Source of the DNA: Chamaecrista fasciculata
Taxonomy: Eukaryota > Streptophyta > Magnoliopsida > Fabales > Fabaceae
Length of the DNA: 64,000 nt
Assembly: GCA_003254925.1 (NCBI GenBank)
Contig: QANZ01035069.1
Coordinates: forward strand, 1,446-65,445
Direction: 5' to 3'
This document shows positions 12,721 through 46,304 of the stretch, piece by piece (position 1 is the first letter of the stretch; every line of letters begins with the position of its first letter). The notes beneath the pieces were generated by a model. That model was not told where the DNA came from. It saw nothing but the letters and a program-made list of their open reading frames with translations, and ran no database searches. A program made the position numbers and the translations under genes.

Positions 12721-13480
12721 ATATTAATTAATATAATTACTTAATTCATTATATTTTAAGTTGTTGAGGATCATGGGAGAAGTGAGATTGAATAATAAAA
12801 ATATCTATTCAAATAATAGTTTAATTTATTATTTGAAAAAACATTTTGGAGATAGTCAAATAACTGAATAACCTTATTATCTCACATATTCACCATAATA
12901 GTTCACACTTGCATTTTTTGAGAGAAAAACATGAGTGTGAGAACTTGAGGAAAAGTTCTATTTTTCGTAGTTCTATGGATCTCATTCAATCTCTGTGTTC
13001 TTTTTCATTGTCGTTCTTCATCGATTCACCCCCCCTTTCTTGTATTTTAGAAAGATTAGCTTTGTCTTTGTTTACATTTTGGATTGAAAGAAATTACTAT
13101 AATTCGTCTGCGTCTATGGATCAGTCGATATTTTTCACAAGTTTTACGAAATTAGAGATAGAATGAAAGGAAGTACAATAAACCCACTGTTCCCTTCATG
13201 TATCCAGGTGTGCTTTTATCAATTTTGGTCTGAAACTTGGACTACCGACATATAGTTAAACTAATCTTATCTTATAATACTAATAAACCTTAATTATGAA
13301 TTTACTCATGGTTGATGTGGTCATCCAATATATCAATTATAATTGTTATACTTTTTCTTGGACGACCACAAACTATTGATATATGTCTCGTTAAGACCTT
13401 GTTAAAAAAAATCAAGACAAAAACTTAGTAAAGGAAAAAAAAAGTATATTATTCATAGTTTTTTCCCCTCAAGCTTACAT
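12721..13480. other. Spacer without recognisable genes
   Basis: AT-rich sequence. The 85-codon open frame at 12909-13166 shows no family resemblance and I do not call it. Confidence 0.4.
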
Positions 13481-13930
13481 TTTATCATGTAGTCCTTAAG
13501 ACTGCACATTCCAATGTTGTACACACAAGGCTTCTTAAAAATTGGAGTTGGCAGAGTTTGAGTAAAAAGATCAGTTACATTATTGCTTGATTGAATTTTA
13601 CGAATTGAACATCAATATCACATTTCTTTTGTAGTTGAGCCTAGAAAAATTTAAGTAGGTGAAATATATATATATATATATGCTTAGTTTTATCACCTTT
13701 GATAAAGTCATCTTTAATTTGTGTGATGCATGTTGCATTATCCTCACACAATATACACAATATATATTGACTGTATTGTTTCTCTGTCATTTGGTGTAGG
13801 CAGTTTACATGCTTTGTTAATATAGTGAATCAAGTTTCTCAACCACACACACTCATCATGATTTGCAATGCTTCATGAATGGCCAATATCTCTGACTGAC
13901 TTGAAAATGTTGTCTAATAGTTTTCTTCAT
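13481..13930 (-). pseudogene. Copia RNase H remnant
   Basis: Read on the minus strand, 13680-13760 gives LCEDNATCITQIKDDFIKG followed by DKTK, the Copia RNase H block. Farther on there are decayed matches to the QLQKxCDIDVQ and LKDYM-type C-terminal blocks (13490-13640). Several stops and frame changes are present. It lies opposite in orientation to the LTR piece at 14072, so the two belong to different insertions. Confidence 0.75.
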
Positions 13931-14057
13931 TAATCATTATGAAATAGCAATTCCTCCATATATAAAAATATAACTCGTTTATGAATGAGCTTTGTGGGGG
14001 AACCGAAAGATATCCACCATATGCATATCCATTTAATCTGTTTATAGATTAATGCTA

Positions 14058-14470
14058 TCCAAGTGGGAGATTGTTGGAATTTTTGTGTGGATTAGCATTA
14101 ATCTATTGTAAGATTAATATTTGTATTTACTGATAAGTAATTAATTTATCGTAAGTCTGAATAAGAATAGATTGGGTTCATATTACTTGTGGTATTCCGT
14201 GATGGGTTGGATTATCCACAAGCCTTCCGGGACCGGGCTAAGAACCCCATGCCACGTCCGAAGAGTATTAGTAATTATCCCATTAAATTACTAATGCAAA
14301 TATGGAGTTTGTTTGTTAAAGGGACTATTTTGCAATTATGTTTAGGACCATTTCGTAATATTCACTGATTATATATATATAAGAGAGAGCAAGAGAGAGG
14401 GAGAGAGAAATAATTGATAAGAAATTATTGATGGAAAGAGAAAATTGTATCAATAATAAATTAATAAATT
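14058..14470 (+). repeat. Partial Copia-type LTR with polypurine tract
   Basis: The CCAAGTGGGAGAT polypurine tract at 14059-14071 is followed by TGTTGGAAT, the same junction as at 2847-2864. The following LTR-like sequence contains the 'GGATTAGCATTAATC' block also found in the LTR at 2858 and a purine-rich run near 14380-14410. I cannot place the right end. Confidence 0.55.
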
Positions 14471-15521
14471 AAGGTAGTAAAAAATATTATTTTGTCTAAT
14501 AATTTTTTATAATTTTATTAAAATATAGATAATTATAAGTATTTGAGTAGTTGGTAGTTTAATAATTAGATAATTGATAAAATAGAGATTTTAATGGAGT
14601 AAAAATTTTACTGTGATGAAATATGTTTTTGTGTAATTCGGTATTTCCAATATCATAATGATTTTGAAAGATATTAAAATTATATTGAGTAGGCAAACGG
14701 ACCATAACTTCAAAGAATCAAAACATATATTTGATTAATAATAATTAAGGCCGTTCAGATTTAATCCAATTTAATTCAAATCGATTAAAATTGATTAAAA
14801 TTGATTATCTAATCAGTTGAATTTGATGAAAATTATGAAAATCGATTGGTTTAGTCCGGTTGGTTTTGAAAACCAAAAATCGACCAACCAAACTGAACCA
14901 TTTTAATAGATAAATTAAACATTATTTATATTATACTAAATAAATAAAATATCCATCTCTTTAATCTAATTTCTTCATTTCCCATTTCCTCTTATTTAGC
15001 CGTTACATACACACTTAAAACTCAGTCACTTTTTATTTCACAATTTTCAGTTTCATATTTTATCCAATTCTCAATTTTTGATATTTTCTTATATTTTTTG
15101 AATTTTTATATATTTTTTGTTTTTATATTTTTATCTTAATAAATATATAAAAAATCGATTAATCGACCCCATCTAAATCGATCGAAGTCGGTATAAATAG
15201 GTTTAGTTGGTTCCAAATGACTGGATTAACTGCATGACTTTAATTGTCATCCAATCGTTTGGTTCAGTAGAAAAAAATGTTTAAATTTATTTAAACCGAA
15301 ACCTAATAATAAAAATGATAATAACATACAAGGTAAATAATTTATTCATATGGCTTCGTATATAATAACATGATGCTTAATAAGAGTGCATATTATGATG
15401 AATATTTAATTTATTCTAGAACATGGAGACATGTATTAATTAACGTCCACATACATATAGTGGTCGCAATTATAATGGTGTTATATATATATATATATAT
15501 GAACTTTTAGATAAAACTCAT
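14471..15521. other. Repeat-like spacer downstream of GH1-A
   Basis: Between about 14750 and 15280 there is a degenerate patch built from AATCGATT/GGTTTAGT-type words, resembling the oligomer-rich bodies of the hAT-type elements elsewhere in the window. I found no clean termini. A TA run lies at 15481-15500. Confidence 0.35.
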
Positions 15522-31532
<16,011 letters not shown>

Positions 31533-32339
31533 ACTGTTGCTTTTTCACTTTTCGTAGTCGTTTCTATATCATCAATTCATCTATTTATTGTAATATAACA
31601 TCATATCTTAATATATACACAGTCATTATTAATTCAGATATACAGATTTTATTAATATATTCTATTTACCTAAAATATAGTACTGTAGTCAGCAAATAAA
31701 TTAGCATATCTTAAGACAATATAGTATTTTATTTACTTATTAGTTAAACTGTTATTATTATTATAGATTTTGTTTACTTATTATATACTATTTATTTTAT
31801 TTGATTAAATTCAAAATATAGTATGTAATTTAAAATTTTAGATTATTTTAAAAAGTTTTTGTTATTATTATTATATTACTCTTTTTGTTTATTATTTAGT
31901 TATTAGTCTGTATGATATTCCTTTAGAACAGGAGTTTCATGCACTGAGAAATATAGGGCCTATCTGATTCGCTTCCTTAAAAATAGTTTTTATTTTTTTT
32001 AAAAAAAAAATAAAACATTTGATAACATCATTTTTTTTTCATTTTAAATTTAAAACATCAATTTTTTAAAAAAAAATCTAAAAAGCAACAAACTATTGAA
32101 AGATATTCTAAACTCTTAGAACAATTTTAAAAAGTTATTTCATAGATATATAAATGATTTATAATATGTATATTTAATTTTGTGTTTGATTTAAATATAT
32201 CATATATTTGTCATAGNAATTCTATTTTATATTTAAATTATTAAATCATGACATTGTATTTTATTTTAATTATTTTATGTTTAATATTAATAATTTTATT
32301 TTTATAATTTGATCAAACATACTTTTGGAGTGCTATTTA
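31533..32339 (-). other. Upstream region of GH1-A
   Basis: AT-rich sequence preceding the GH1-A start codon on the minus strand. A CAATAAATAGATG stretch near 31577-31591 (minus strand) could serve as a TATA region but is not distinctive. One undetermined base lies at 32217. No gene is seen. Confidence 0.35.
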
Positions 32340-32765
32340 ATCTTGCTTGTTAGCAGCCCCAACTAAGTAGAGATAGAACTCATCAAGAGTAAATTATAAC
32401 TTCGATTTCGTCGCATTTGTATTTGAAATAAGAGAGATATGACTAATTTTATGAAATGAGTGACCCACATTCGAGCTCGATTTCATACTCAATTTGACCT
32501 CCTTTACCGATAGGCGATAGTCTTTATTATTGGATAAAGAAAAAACTTGTCAAGAATAACTCATAACTACAATTTCATCATATTCAAACTTTAAATGAGA
32601 AAAATATGATAATATTTAATAGTTAGGGACTAATCGTGAAACTTGTTGAGGATCAAAACAGAATTTTTGGGAAACATTAAGTTTCAAAATGAAATAAAAA
32701 ATATTAAGGACTAAAACAAATTAAAATTTAGAATAAGCTTAGGGGCCAAATAAAATTTTGGCCAA
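32340..32765. repeat. Arm with two tandem modules of the fold-back family
   Basis: Two minus-orientation modules begin near 32368 (CTCATCAAGAGTAAATTATAA) and 32547 (CTTGTCAAGAATAACTCATAA), about 179 bp apart. They are followed by a terminus ending in AAAATTTTGGCC near 32763. The opposite arm is absent. Confidence 0.55.
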
Positions 32766-32945
32766 CTAACATATATTGCAATAAGAGAACAAGGAGAATT
32801 ACGCAACAAGAAAAATTAGAGTCTTTAAAAAGAAAGTAAGGTAAAGGAGTGAAAATTTTATTATGAAAGATTCATAAAGTAAAAGGGTATTTAAGAGAAG
32901 TTTAAGATTTATTCAAGAAAAGTATGTGTAAGGTGAGATAATTTG

Positions 32946-35026
32946 GGGCCTGTCTGAGAGCACCCAAATTTCAATTCCATCTCAATCAATCATCATCTCA
33001 TTTTAGGATTGGATGATCAGTAATAGTTGAGTGTTTGTTGGAGTCTTCATCTCATCTCATCTCATTCACATCATCATCACATCCAAAAAATCATTTCATT
33101 TTCTTTTACATTTACTAAACTATCTCTACTCATATATCTATAATTACCTATATTCTAATACAAATATAAAAAAAAACAATTAGGCAAAATAGTAANAGTA
33201 AAATATACAATTGAATCCTTAAATTATTTTTTAAGTTACAATTTTCCTCTATTCTCGTTACAATATTCTCTTCAATTTTATAAGCATTTTGATCCTCAAA
33301 CTATGAGCTCAGTTTCATTGGCTCCTAAAACTATTTTTTGTTTAATTTCTTTTCCTCAAACTATGCAATTAGTTTCATTTTGGTCCTCAAACTATTTTTT
33401 GTTCTATATTCATGTCCAAAATCATTCGATGATTATACGTTGTGGATAATGGAGAAATAACGGTTATTTTTTGGTTGGGAAAATACACAAGTTTCCACGT
33501 GTCGGTCATTTTTTTTTGTTCGAATCATGGGTAGCCAAAAAATTGCAATGTTGGTTTGTTTTTTATTGTCTCAATGTTCTTCTATTTGTTTCAGTCATAA
33601 AACTATTTATGGTTAGATTTTTTACTCAAATTACGAGATGAGTTGCATTTTGGTCCGCAAAATATTTGTTATATTTTTTAGTCCAAACTGCAACATTCCT
33701 ATAAGTATTTTGCTATTTACAATTCAATCTATACTTTTTTTCAATATATTTTATGAAGTTTTGTGTACAAATTAAAAGGAGTTAAAATATTCAAATTGCT
33801 CCTAAATGTTTGCAAAATATTTCATTTTGGTCTCAAGTAGTAAATATGGCTTGTTTTAAGTTCAAACATGACGAGTTTAGAGCTATGTATTGTTCCCGAA
33901 GAGTACCTCCATATATTCTATTCGAAACATTTTACCAATATTTATGACCAAAATGAATAATTTTGCCAACATTTAGGACCAATTTGAACTTTTTGAAACA
34001 TAATGGACCAAAATGAATATTAGGGCATACATTTAGGACCAAAATTAACCTTTGACCAAACATTTTAGTGTTGTTTTGTTATTTGCATTATGGTCCTGAA
34101 ACTATTCTTTGTTATTTTTTTGTCATTGAATTTCATAAATAGACTCGATTATTGATGATCGAGATTTTCTACCGGCCCCGAGTTATCATTTACACATGTT
34201 AGGGATTGATTAATTGGACTGGTACAAATTTATGGACCAAATTGTAATCTTAAAATAATTTTAATATTATTTTCATTTTGGTCCATCATCTCATCCAATG
34301 AGATTGGCCCTAAACCCTTCATCCAAAAATATCTCATCTTCACGCTTTCCAAGAGCATCTAATCTCAACATCATCTCATCCAACCCACCATCAAACACCT
34401 ATCATCTCATCTCATCTCATCTTATTATCTCCATCTTATCTCATTATTTCCTACCATTTTGTTGGGATTTCTCCCAAGTCCCACATCGATGGGTACAAAA
34501 CTTGAGAGGGGGAGGGGGCCTTATAAATAGAGAGTGGGGCTTCTATCTTTTTTTGTATCACTTCTACTAGCCTTTGAGTGTGAAAGGGTTTGGGTAGTTG
34601 TGAGAGAGGGTTTTCAATTTTTCCATTCAAAAATTGTATTGAGGAGGGTTTGTAATTTTTCCGTGCAAAAATTACAAATAGTGAATTTTGTCCCAGAGGG
34701 GGTCGTGGAGTAGGTCTTGAGGCACCGAACCACGTTAAAAATTTGTGTTCGTTTCTCTGTTTCCTCTTCCTTTATTTCTTGTGTGGGTTGCGCTTCCGCC
34801 CAACACATTTTTACCCCTATACAAATTAAAAAAATCTATAAATTTATTTCAACCAACCACAATCATTACATACCCTTTTATATAATTTCATACCCTATTT
34901 AACAACATTTTCTCTAAAATCACCCAAACACCAATACATCATCTCATCTCATCCCATTACAACATCATCTCATCTCAATCACTTGGATGAGCTTGGATTG
35001 AAATGCTATGGCTCCCAAACAGGCCC
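32946..35026. mobile_element. PIF/Harbinger-like element with nested insertions
   Basis: Ends GGGCCTGTCTGAGAGC and GCTCCCAAACAGGCCC are inverted, with TTG on both sides (32943-32945, 35027-35029), compatible with a 3-bp target. Next to each end are CATCTCATCTCATC repeats. The block 'CAACCACAATCATTACATACCC' type at 34850-34875 is shared with the element at 45373-46056, so the two are related. Nested inside are a partial tandem-module repeat (about 33780-34070) and a solo LTR (34460-34805). No transposase. One undetermined base at 33196. Confidence 0.68.
34460..34805 (+). repeat. Solo LTR with target duplication
   Basis: TGTTGGGATTT...CGCCCAACA, 346 bp, flanked by CATTT on both sides (34455-34459, 34806-34810). 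It carries a TATA box in CCTTATAAATAG near 34520. This is the expected product of LTR-LTR recombination of a Copia-type element. Confidence 0.85.
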
Positions 35027-35027
35027 T

Positions 35028-36197
35028 TGATAATATTATTGAATAAAGAGTGCCCTATATATATACACAAAATAGAGATACTGAATAGATATTAAATTGA
35101 TACTAATAGATACTAACTAGAGATACTAAGTGATCCTTTTAAATATATCTTTTTAAATATATTCATATTCCTAACACTCTCCTTCAAGTTGGAGCATAGA
35201 ATTCAATCATGCCCAACTTGCAACAAACATATTCCAAAATACAAAAAATCTCATACATCATAATTTTGTGAAAACAAACCAAGAAAACACATCCTTGAAC
35301 AAACTTCTCCAAGACTCCCCCTGTCAGTGAAAGATTGTGCATCGTCCATAGAAACAACCTTATTGGCCAACGAAAAACAATCTTCACAATAGAGAAAGCA
35401 CAAGATGAGACAAAGAGTCTCCACAAAAGCCAAAAGAATATCACCAACTAGCACCAACCAAGTCCAAAGTCAAGAGCCAAATCTAAAAACAAATGGGCAA
35501 CAAGGACAAAACCAAGAATCACAAACTAAAGTTACCCAATGAACTAAATTATCAAAGACCCAGTATCAAATCACAACCACCACCACCAAACGTCTAGACG
35601 AAGAACGGAGCAACACACACCAAATCACCTCTGACCCAGTCCTGAAACAGCCAACCACCTCCTCAAACTAGCTGCCCTAGGTCTGACGAGGTGAACGAAG
35701 CCAAGAAACCGAGATTCTCACATTACGAAGACGGCGCGTGGCCTTCACGCGCCACGCAACGCTGAACACAAAAACGGCGCGTGAGAGTCACGCGCTACAC
35801 CAATCACCACCAGACTCCGGGTAAAGGCCGACCGGACCCCTCTGCCTCCTCCCTGGCCGGCGGTGACACAAACGGCCACTCAGAAAAGTGGCCCAAAGAA
35901 AACCCTAAACGTGCAGTGCTTTGATTGAAACAAAAAAAAAATAAGGAACTCTGAAGAACGAACAAATAGCACTCTGAAACTCTAAAAAGTGGACCTACAA
36001 AAACCCTAAGTTTCACTTTGATAATATTATTGAATAAAGAGTGCCCTATATATATACAAAACAGAGATACTAAATAGATACTAAATAGATACTAATAGAT
36101 ACTAACTAGAGATAACTAACCCCTTAATATTAGGATCCTAACTAATCCCTATAAATCAAAAATATAATAATAGATATATCCTTCTAAATATATTCAT
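35028..36197 (-). mobile_element. Short LTR retroelement without coding genes (TRIM-like)
   Basis: Two direct repeats on the minus strand: 36019-36197 (5' copy) and 35028-35176 (3' copy), sharing TATATATATAGGGCACTC and ending AATATTATCA. The 3' copy begins TGTTAGGAATATG right after a purine-rich AAGGAGAG tract. The 5' copy lacks the first ten or so bases and has about 45 bp that the 3' copy lacks. The 840-bp interior has no pol domains. It contains two GC-rich hairpins (35733-35753 and 35777-35795). Confidence 0.7.
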
Positions 36198-36344
36198 AAT
36201 GAGTTTGGAAAGGAAAGAAATATAAGTTCCAAACTTTATCAAATTAAAGTTGTAAGGGTTGAAAAATAATTATATGAAATTATCTTTCTAAATTAATTTT
36301 GAAATTACGAATTATGAAAAAAGAAGCAATTCATATAACTTGGG

Positions 36345-36385
<41 letters not shown>

Positions 36386-36710
36386 TATACATCTTGTAAA
36401 GTTTAGGGAGAAAAAAAGATAAAGAAAATATAAGCCTCATACAGTTTGAATATCTGATAATTGGTATGGAAATAAATATAGTACTTTCTTCCAGTTTAGT
36501 ATTCCTAGCCACACGAAGAATGCTAAAAGAAAGTCTCCCTTGGCTTGTGAACTTATATTACCAGCAGTTAAACTCAGGTTAACAAAGTACACAAACATAT
36601 ATTAAGGCAACAACCTCAGATAACAATGAAGCTTTGTTTGATCTTAATTAACACAATATCAGAATACCAGGGACGATTTTATTTTAGAAATCATATACTT
36701 ATATAATACT
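36198..36710. other. Spacer between the LTR element and the 3' end of GH1-B
   Basis: AT-rich, with an AG run at 36351-36380. The part next to 36711 should hold the GH1-B 3' UTR, but no distinctive polyadenylation signal can be chosen among several AATAAA-like words. Confidence 0.4.
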
Positions 36711-41490
<4,780 letters not shown>

Positions 41491-41545
41491 TCTTTTTTTT
41501 TTCTCTAGCTTGCTTTTGAATTTGATGATTCTAATCCGCGGGATT

Positions 41546-41762
41546 ATGCTCTTCTTTGCTTCCGTAATAAAGGCACGAACACAAGACGCAGAGACAGGCA
41601 CGATTCAGACGATTTTCATTTTCGATGAAGCGATTTGGATGAGAAGAAGAAGGATGAAGCGATTTTGGACCCAGAGATATGAAGATGAACGAACACGACG
41701 ACACCCAGGGAGGAAGAACAAGTGATTTCNATGCTCTTCTTTGCTTCCGTAATAAAGCACGA
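41546..41762. repeat. 33-bp direct duplication upstream of the GH1-B start
   Basis: ATGCTCTTCTTTGCTTCCG-AATAAAG-CACGA occurs at 41546-41578 and again at 41731-41762, differing by one G. The second copy starts directly after an undetermined base at 41730. It lies in the 5' UTR or proximal promoter of GH1-B. Confidence 0.85.
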
Positions 41763-41767
41763 TAAGC

Positions 41768-41792
41768 GTGCTGTATTATATATATATATACT
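41768..41792 (-). promoter_or_regulatory. Possible TATA region of GH1-B
   Basis: On the minus strand AAGTATATATATATAATAC lies about 280-300 bp before the chosen ATG, and no later TATA-like word stands out. Such runs are common in AT-rich DNA, so this is only a positional suggestion. Confidence 0.3.
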
Positions 41793-43435
41793 TGTCTCGA
41801 GAAAAGAGTTTTTGTCTGTGTGGTCTTTACTTGACCCAAAGGGTAAAAGAAAAAGGTACACTTTTTTTCTTTCTTACAAGGTTTATAGTATGCGATGATG
41901 ATGATGCCATTATTCTGATTTCTGAAGATGGGTCATTTTTAGATTCCATGCTTAAGCCTTAAAAAAGTCTTTGAACATTCAAAAATAATTTCTTTTTGGC
42001 TTGCATGACTTTAATGTATCTCCGGCAAGAATATTTCAATCTAAAATCTACTATTTTTGGGGGGATGGGGTTATAAAGTTCACACAAAAACTTTGTATAG
42101 GATAAGGATATGTCTCAGATTGGATAGAAATGTACAGATAAAATATATTTAAGTTATGAGGTATTTTTATCTAAGTCAAATAGTTGTTTTAGTTTTTAAA
42201 TTACTGGATAAGTTTTATTTTGATCTTAATATTTTTTTTGGTTTTGTTTAATCCTCAAACTTGTACATATATTTTGTTTTGATCTTTATGATTTTGTCTT
42301 ATTTTTACCATTATTTCTAACATCGATAACTAAGATGAATTATTTTCTCTTATATATGTCATAATTATAAGTGAGTTAACAAAAAAAATTACTCTTTAAA
42401 TGAAAAATTTTCACTTTTTTAAAAAAAATCAATTATAAATTTATGTTCAATTTCAATTGTTCAAGTTAGGAATAAAGGAAAAAATCAAACAAAATCACAT
42501 TTTAGAGACAAAAATGGAATAAAAGTGAAAGTTTGAGGATCAAAATGAAATGAAAAATCATTTTAGGATCAAAATAAAATTTATCTATAGTTTGAGGATC
42601 AAAATGAAGTTTAGACCTTTTATATACTAGACTAATATTTTAAGATAAGTTGTTTTCATAGATTAGTTTACAACTTTTGTTGCAATTACACAGTGTAGGT
42701 CATGAATTGCAGTATTCAATTGAGACTAGAAAATTAACACAAAATTAGACTATATAATTGCCAGGAGTAAAGATAATGGTAAAATATTTAGATAAAATAT
42801 TCAAGATCTGATCATTGAATCACCTGTAATATCAACCATTAAAAGGCAACTACATTATTGTCAAAAGGAAAAAAAAAATCAACTTTAGGTAATTTGTTTC
42901 ATGCTCTTATGATTATAACTTGCAAACTATTCCAATCCTTGAACAACATATTAAAGACATAAATTGGATTTTTAAAAGAGTAACATTCATTGCTTCTATT
43001 ATTTTTAAAGATTAACTCACACACTAATTAATTTTGTTTTAAAATGAAATAAGTCTACTGATTTCGGAATAATTTAGTCTATACCCAAATTAGGAAATAT
43101 GTATTAGTATATAAAAGAGCTTGTTGGATACACAAGTATCCCAAAAATTTATGATTTTATATGTAATAAATCAAAACCCAGCTCTAGTCATATATAGTGA
43201 GCACCAACCATCAAAGCAAGAATTTAGTACAAAATTACAAATGAAAGCTTCCAAAAATATTTGTATATCATTTTGTCTAAAACGTTAGTTTAGGATTGTT
43301 GAAATTTCTAGTTTTTTCATAAAATAATTGTGTGGTATGAAGCACATAATATTTCATTTCGAGGGTGTATCGTCGTGCTAGACATGGACACACGTATACC
43401 ACACATATTTATAAGTTTGAGAATACAAAATTACT
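41793..43435. other. AT-rich spacer upstream of GH1-B with one inverted repeat
   Basis: Between about 42190 and 42620 a weak palindrome is visible ('TTTTATTTTGATC', 'AATCCTCAAACTT' mirrored by 'GAGGATCAAAATGAA'). No coding or RNA gene is recognised. Confidence 0.4.
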
Positions 43436-43620
43436 TACCAATAAATGTTTGGTGCAGTAGTACGTAAGCGAGTTGTACCTGAGGTTGAGGGACCTAGGTT
43501 TGACTCATTGAGTCGGCATTGTTATGAGGGCTTTAACTATTCGCTCCCGAGTCGAATAGGATTAGTCTTTGCCTAGACCATTAGATAAACAAGTGAAGGA
43601 AACTCATAGTTATATTAAAA
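43436..43620 (+). mobile_element. tRNA-derived SINE-like element
   Basis: An A-box-like TGGTGCAGTAGTACG (about 43450) and a B-box-like GGTTTGACTC (about 43498) are spaced as in pol III SINEs. The flanks AATACAAAATTAC (43423-43435) and AATATAAAATTAT (43622-43634) look like an aged target duplication. It is not a tRNA gene because it does not fold into a cloverleaf with a CCA-compatible acceptor stem. Confidence 0.5.
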
Positions 43621-44342
43621 GAATATAAAATTATTTTGTTGTAACTTTGACTTGACGAATAATAGAAAATAATGATATATGACATATGTTATAAATATAT
43701 ATTGTAACTTTCCTATACCTGTGTTAATGTTTGTACTTCATAACTTTTATGCTAAGGAGTTCAAACAAATGTTGTAAGAAAGTATTTGATAATTGGATAA
43801 ATTATTTTGTAAACACTTCTATAAATATTTTGAATTTGGTCAATTTACATGACATAGTTATCTTTATTATTATTTTCTCTATAATAATATCGCATATATC
43901 TTAATTTACAACTAATTAAAATTTTTATAAAAAAATTTCTTAATTAGTTCTGTTTATTTATTTGTTTGACCTCTGAATTAGTTTGTCTCTTAATGCACCA
44001 CTAATGAAAAGTTTAAAGTATATTTTTTATAATAAAATTCTTGCTAATATCTTTATTCCTATTCACATTCAATTTTTTTATAAAATGGAATTAAAATATA
44101 TGTAGATATAAAAAAGTTGAATTGTTTGTCAACTATTTGTTTTTTTTATAAAAAATATTTTTGTAAAAAGAAAGAGTTTAAAATTGAAACAATGTAAGAA
44201 AGCCCTAATATATGTATATATGTATCTCAAAATATATATTTCCACTTCTACTTTTTACTCACGAATCAATGTCGGTTGGCATTCAGGCCCCAAAAAAAAT
44301 GTCGGTTGGCATTCTTATAAAAGGCTAATAACATTAATCTTA

Positions 44343-44772
44343 GGGTAAATTACATTTTGGTACCCTGTAGTTTGACCCTATTTCACTTTGGTACCCTGTG
44401 GTATGAAACCTGACACTTTGATATCCTGTGGTATTCTCCATTAACACTTTGGTACCCTTTGGAGCTATTTTGTAATTTTAACTATAACAAATTTTTCAAA
44501 ATTTACATATTGACTCCAATTTTTTTTAAAGTTTTCATTTTAGTCCCTAAATAATATGTATCGAGGGACCTATTTATAATTTTGTGAAAACTTTTTGGGG
44601 TCAATATGTAATTTTTGAAAAATTTGTTATGGTTAAAATTACAAAATAGTTCCAAAGGGTACCAAAGTGTTAGTGGAGAATACTACAGGGTACCAAAGTG
44701 TCAGGTTTCAAACCACATGGGTACCAAAGTGAAATAGGATCAAACCACAGAGTACCAAAGTATAATTTACCC
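44343..44772. mobile_element. Palindromic Mutator-like MITE
   Basis: Perfect 9-bp target duplication TTAATCTTA (44334-44342, 44773-44781). It starts GGGTAAATTACATTTTGG and ends TATAATTTACCC. It is almost a complete palindrome, built of repeated TTTGGTACCCTGTGG units and their complement, with a short centre near 44550. Confidence 0.88.
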
Positions 44773-44781
44773 TTAATCTTA

Positions 44782-45372
44782 AAAAAGGAAAAGATAGTCG
44801 GTTAAAAGTTTAATGAGAAGCCTTAAACCTTTTCCTCTTAAAATATCAAGGATAGCTTGAGAGTGATTAACAACTCCACTTCTTCTCAAAATTTATGGTG
44901 CTCCAATATGAGTAGGGTATGATATCTTATTTGAATTTAGACATGAACAATTATCAAAATTAAACTTTATTTTTAGATCTTACGGATTGCCAAGTTTACA
45001 TACTATAATTTGTACTCAGAAATTTTAAAATAAATTCTTTTTTATTAATATAGAATCCATTTTCATCAAATTTGTATATCTATAATCATAAAAAAAAAAC
45101 CTAAATCATAAATATTATTATATTGTTAATTTATTTTAATATATATATAATATGTAATCTTTTACTTTTACAATTCATGTTTTTTAAACACATAAAATTT
45201 ATAAATATTATATTTTAAATATAAAAATAAATATTTTATTACGGGTAGGACATGAATTATTGGGTTGAGTCACTATATGAAGGAGACCCACTAAGGACAG
45301 CCTAAATTTTTTTCTCATCTATTGGAATTTTATTTTTCAAAATGGGATATGAGTGTTCACCATGTAAATTAA
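44782..45372. other. AT-rich spacer
   Basis: Nothing recognisable between the palindromic MITE and the PIF-like element. Confidence 0.4.
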
Positions 45373-46056
45373 GGGTGCGTTTGGATGCGCATTTATCTCC
45401 CTTTATCTCTCCTTTATCTTCCATTACTCCTTTAATACCATAGTTACATTAAAAAATCTTGTTTGTTTCACAGTTATCTTCCCCTCCTTTATTTTTCTCC
45501 TTTATCTCTCCTTTAACTTCTCAAATTACTAACATATCCCTACTCAACTACCTATAATTACCTACTTTTTACTATAAAATAATAAAATACTCAAAGGGTA
45601 TATTTGTAAATTGCATATTAAAATATTTTTATTTATTACCCTTACAACTTTCTCTCTCCATTCATCTTTTCTTACTCAACTACCTCTCTCTCTTGCATAT
45701 TAAAAATCTTCTTTATTAACTTCCTCCTTTAGCACAAATTTTGAGGCAATCATTACTCATACTACTTTTAAAACACCAAAACCCAAAAAAAAAAATAACC
45801 ACTCATTTATCCTCCTTTATTTTTACCATTTTTACCCCTATACAAATTTAAAATACCAATACAATTATTTCAACCCACCACAATCATTACATACCCTTTA
45901 AAATAATTTCACATCATAATTCCTCCTTTATCTCTCATTTTCCCAAACAACATTTATTAAAAACCTCCTTTATAACACAAATTCTTTACCTCTCCTTTAT
46001 TACCTCCCTCATTTCTTTATCCTCCTTTAACTTAACCTCCCCATCCAAACGCACCC
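45373..46056. mobile_element. PIF/Harbinger (Tourist-like) MITE
   Basis: Ends GGGTGCGTTTGGATG and CATCCAAACGCACCC are perfect inverted repeats of 15 bp, flanked by TAA on both sides (45370-45372, 46057-46059). The interior is rich in CCTCCTTTATCTC words and shares the 'CACAATCATTACATACCC' block with 32946-35026. Non-coding. Confidence 0.85.
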
Positions 46057-46304
46057 TAAGGTTAGAGAGAAAGAAAAATGCACTAGAGCGAGAAAGAAAA
46101 TCTGAATAGAGTACTTAGTGATTCAATGGTAAAACCTTCTAGCAAAATTCAATGGTAAAACCTTTTCTCATCGAGCCAAAGTTTTGAGGGTATATTCGTG
46201 GCATCTTGTTTTTCATATCTCATGGTCAGTTTTTGGATTTGAGATGATTTTGATGGCCCAATAATTACAACCAACTAAAGAAATTATAGAAGAATATATA
46301 ATAC

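Noticed and set aside
41491-41839. Longer N-terminus for GH1-B using an upstream ATG
   Set aside because: The added residues would precede the signal peptide with polar, charged sequence and span the duplicated, N-containing region. The start at 41490 gives a normal secreted GH1 N-terminus.
43445-43520. Possible tRNA gene
   Set aside because: A- and B-box-like words are present, but no cloverleaf pairing of the acceptor and anticodon arms could be drawn. Flanking duplicated words point to a SINE.
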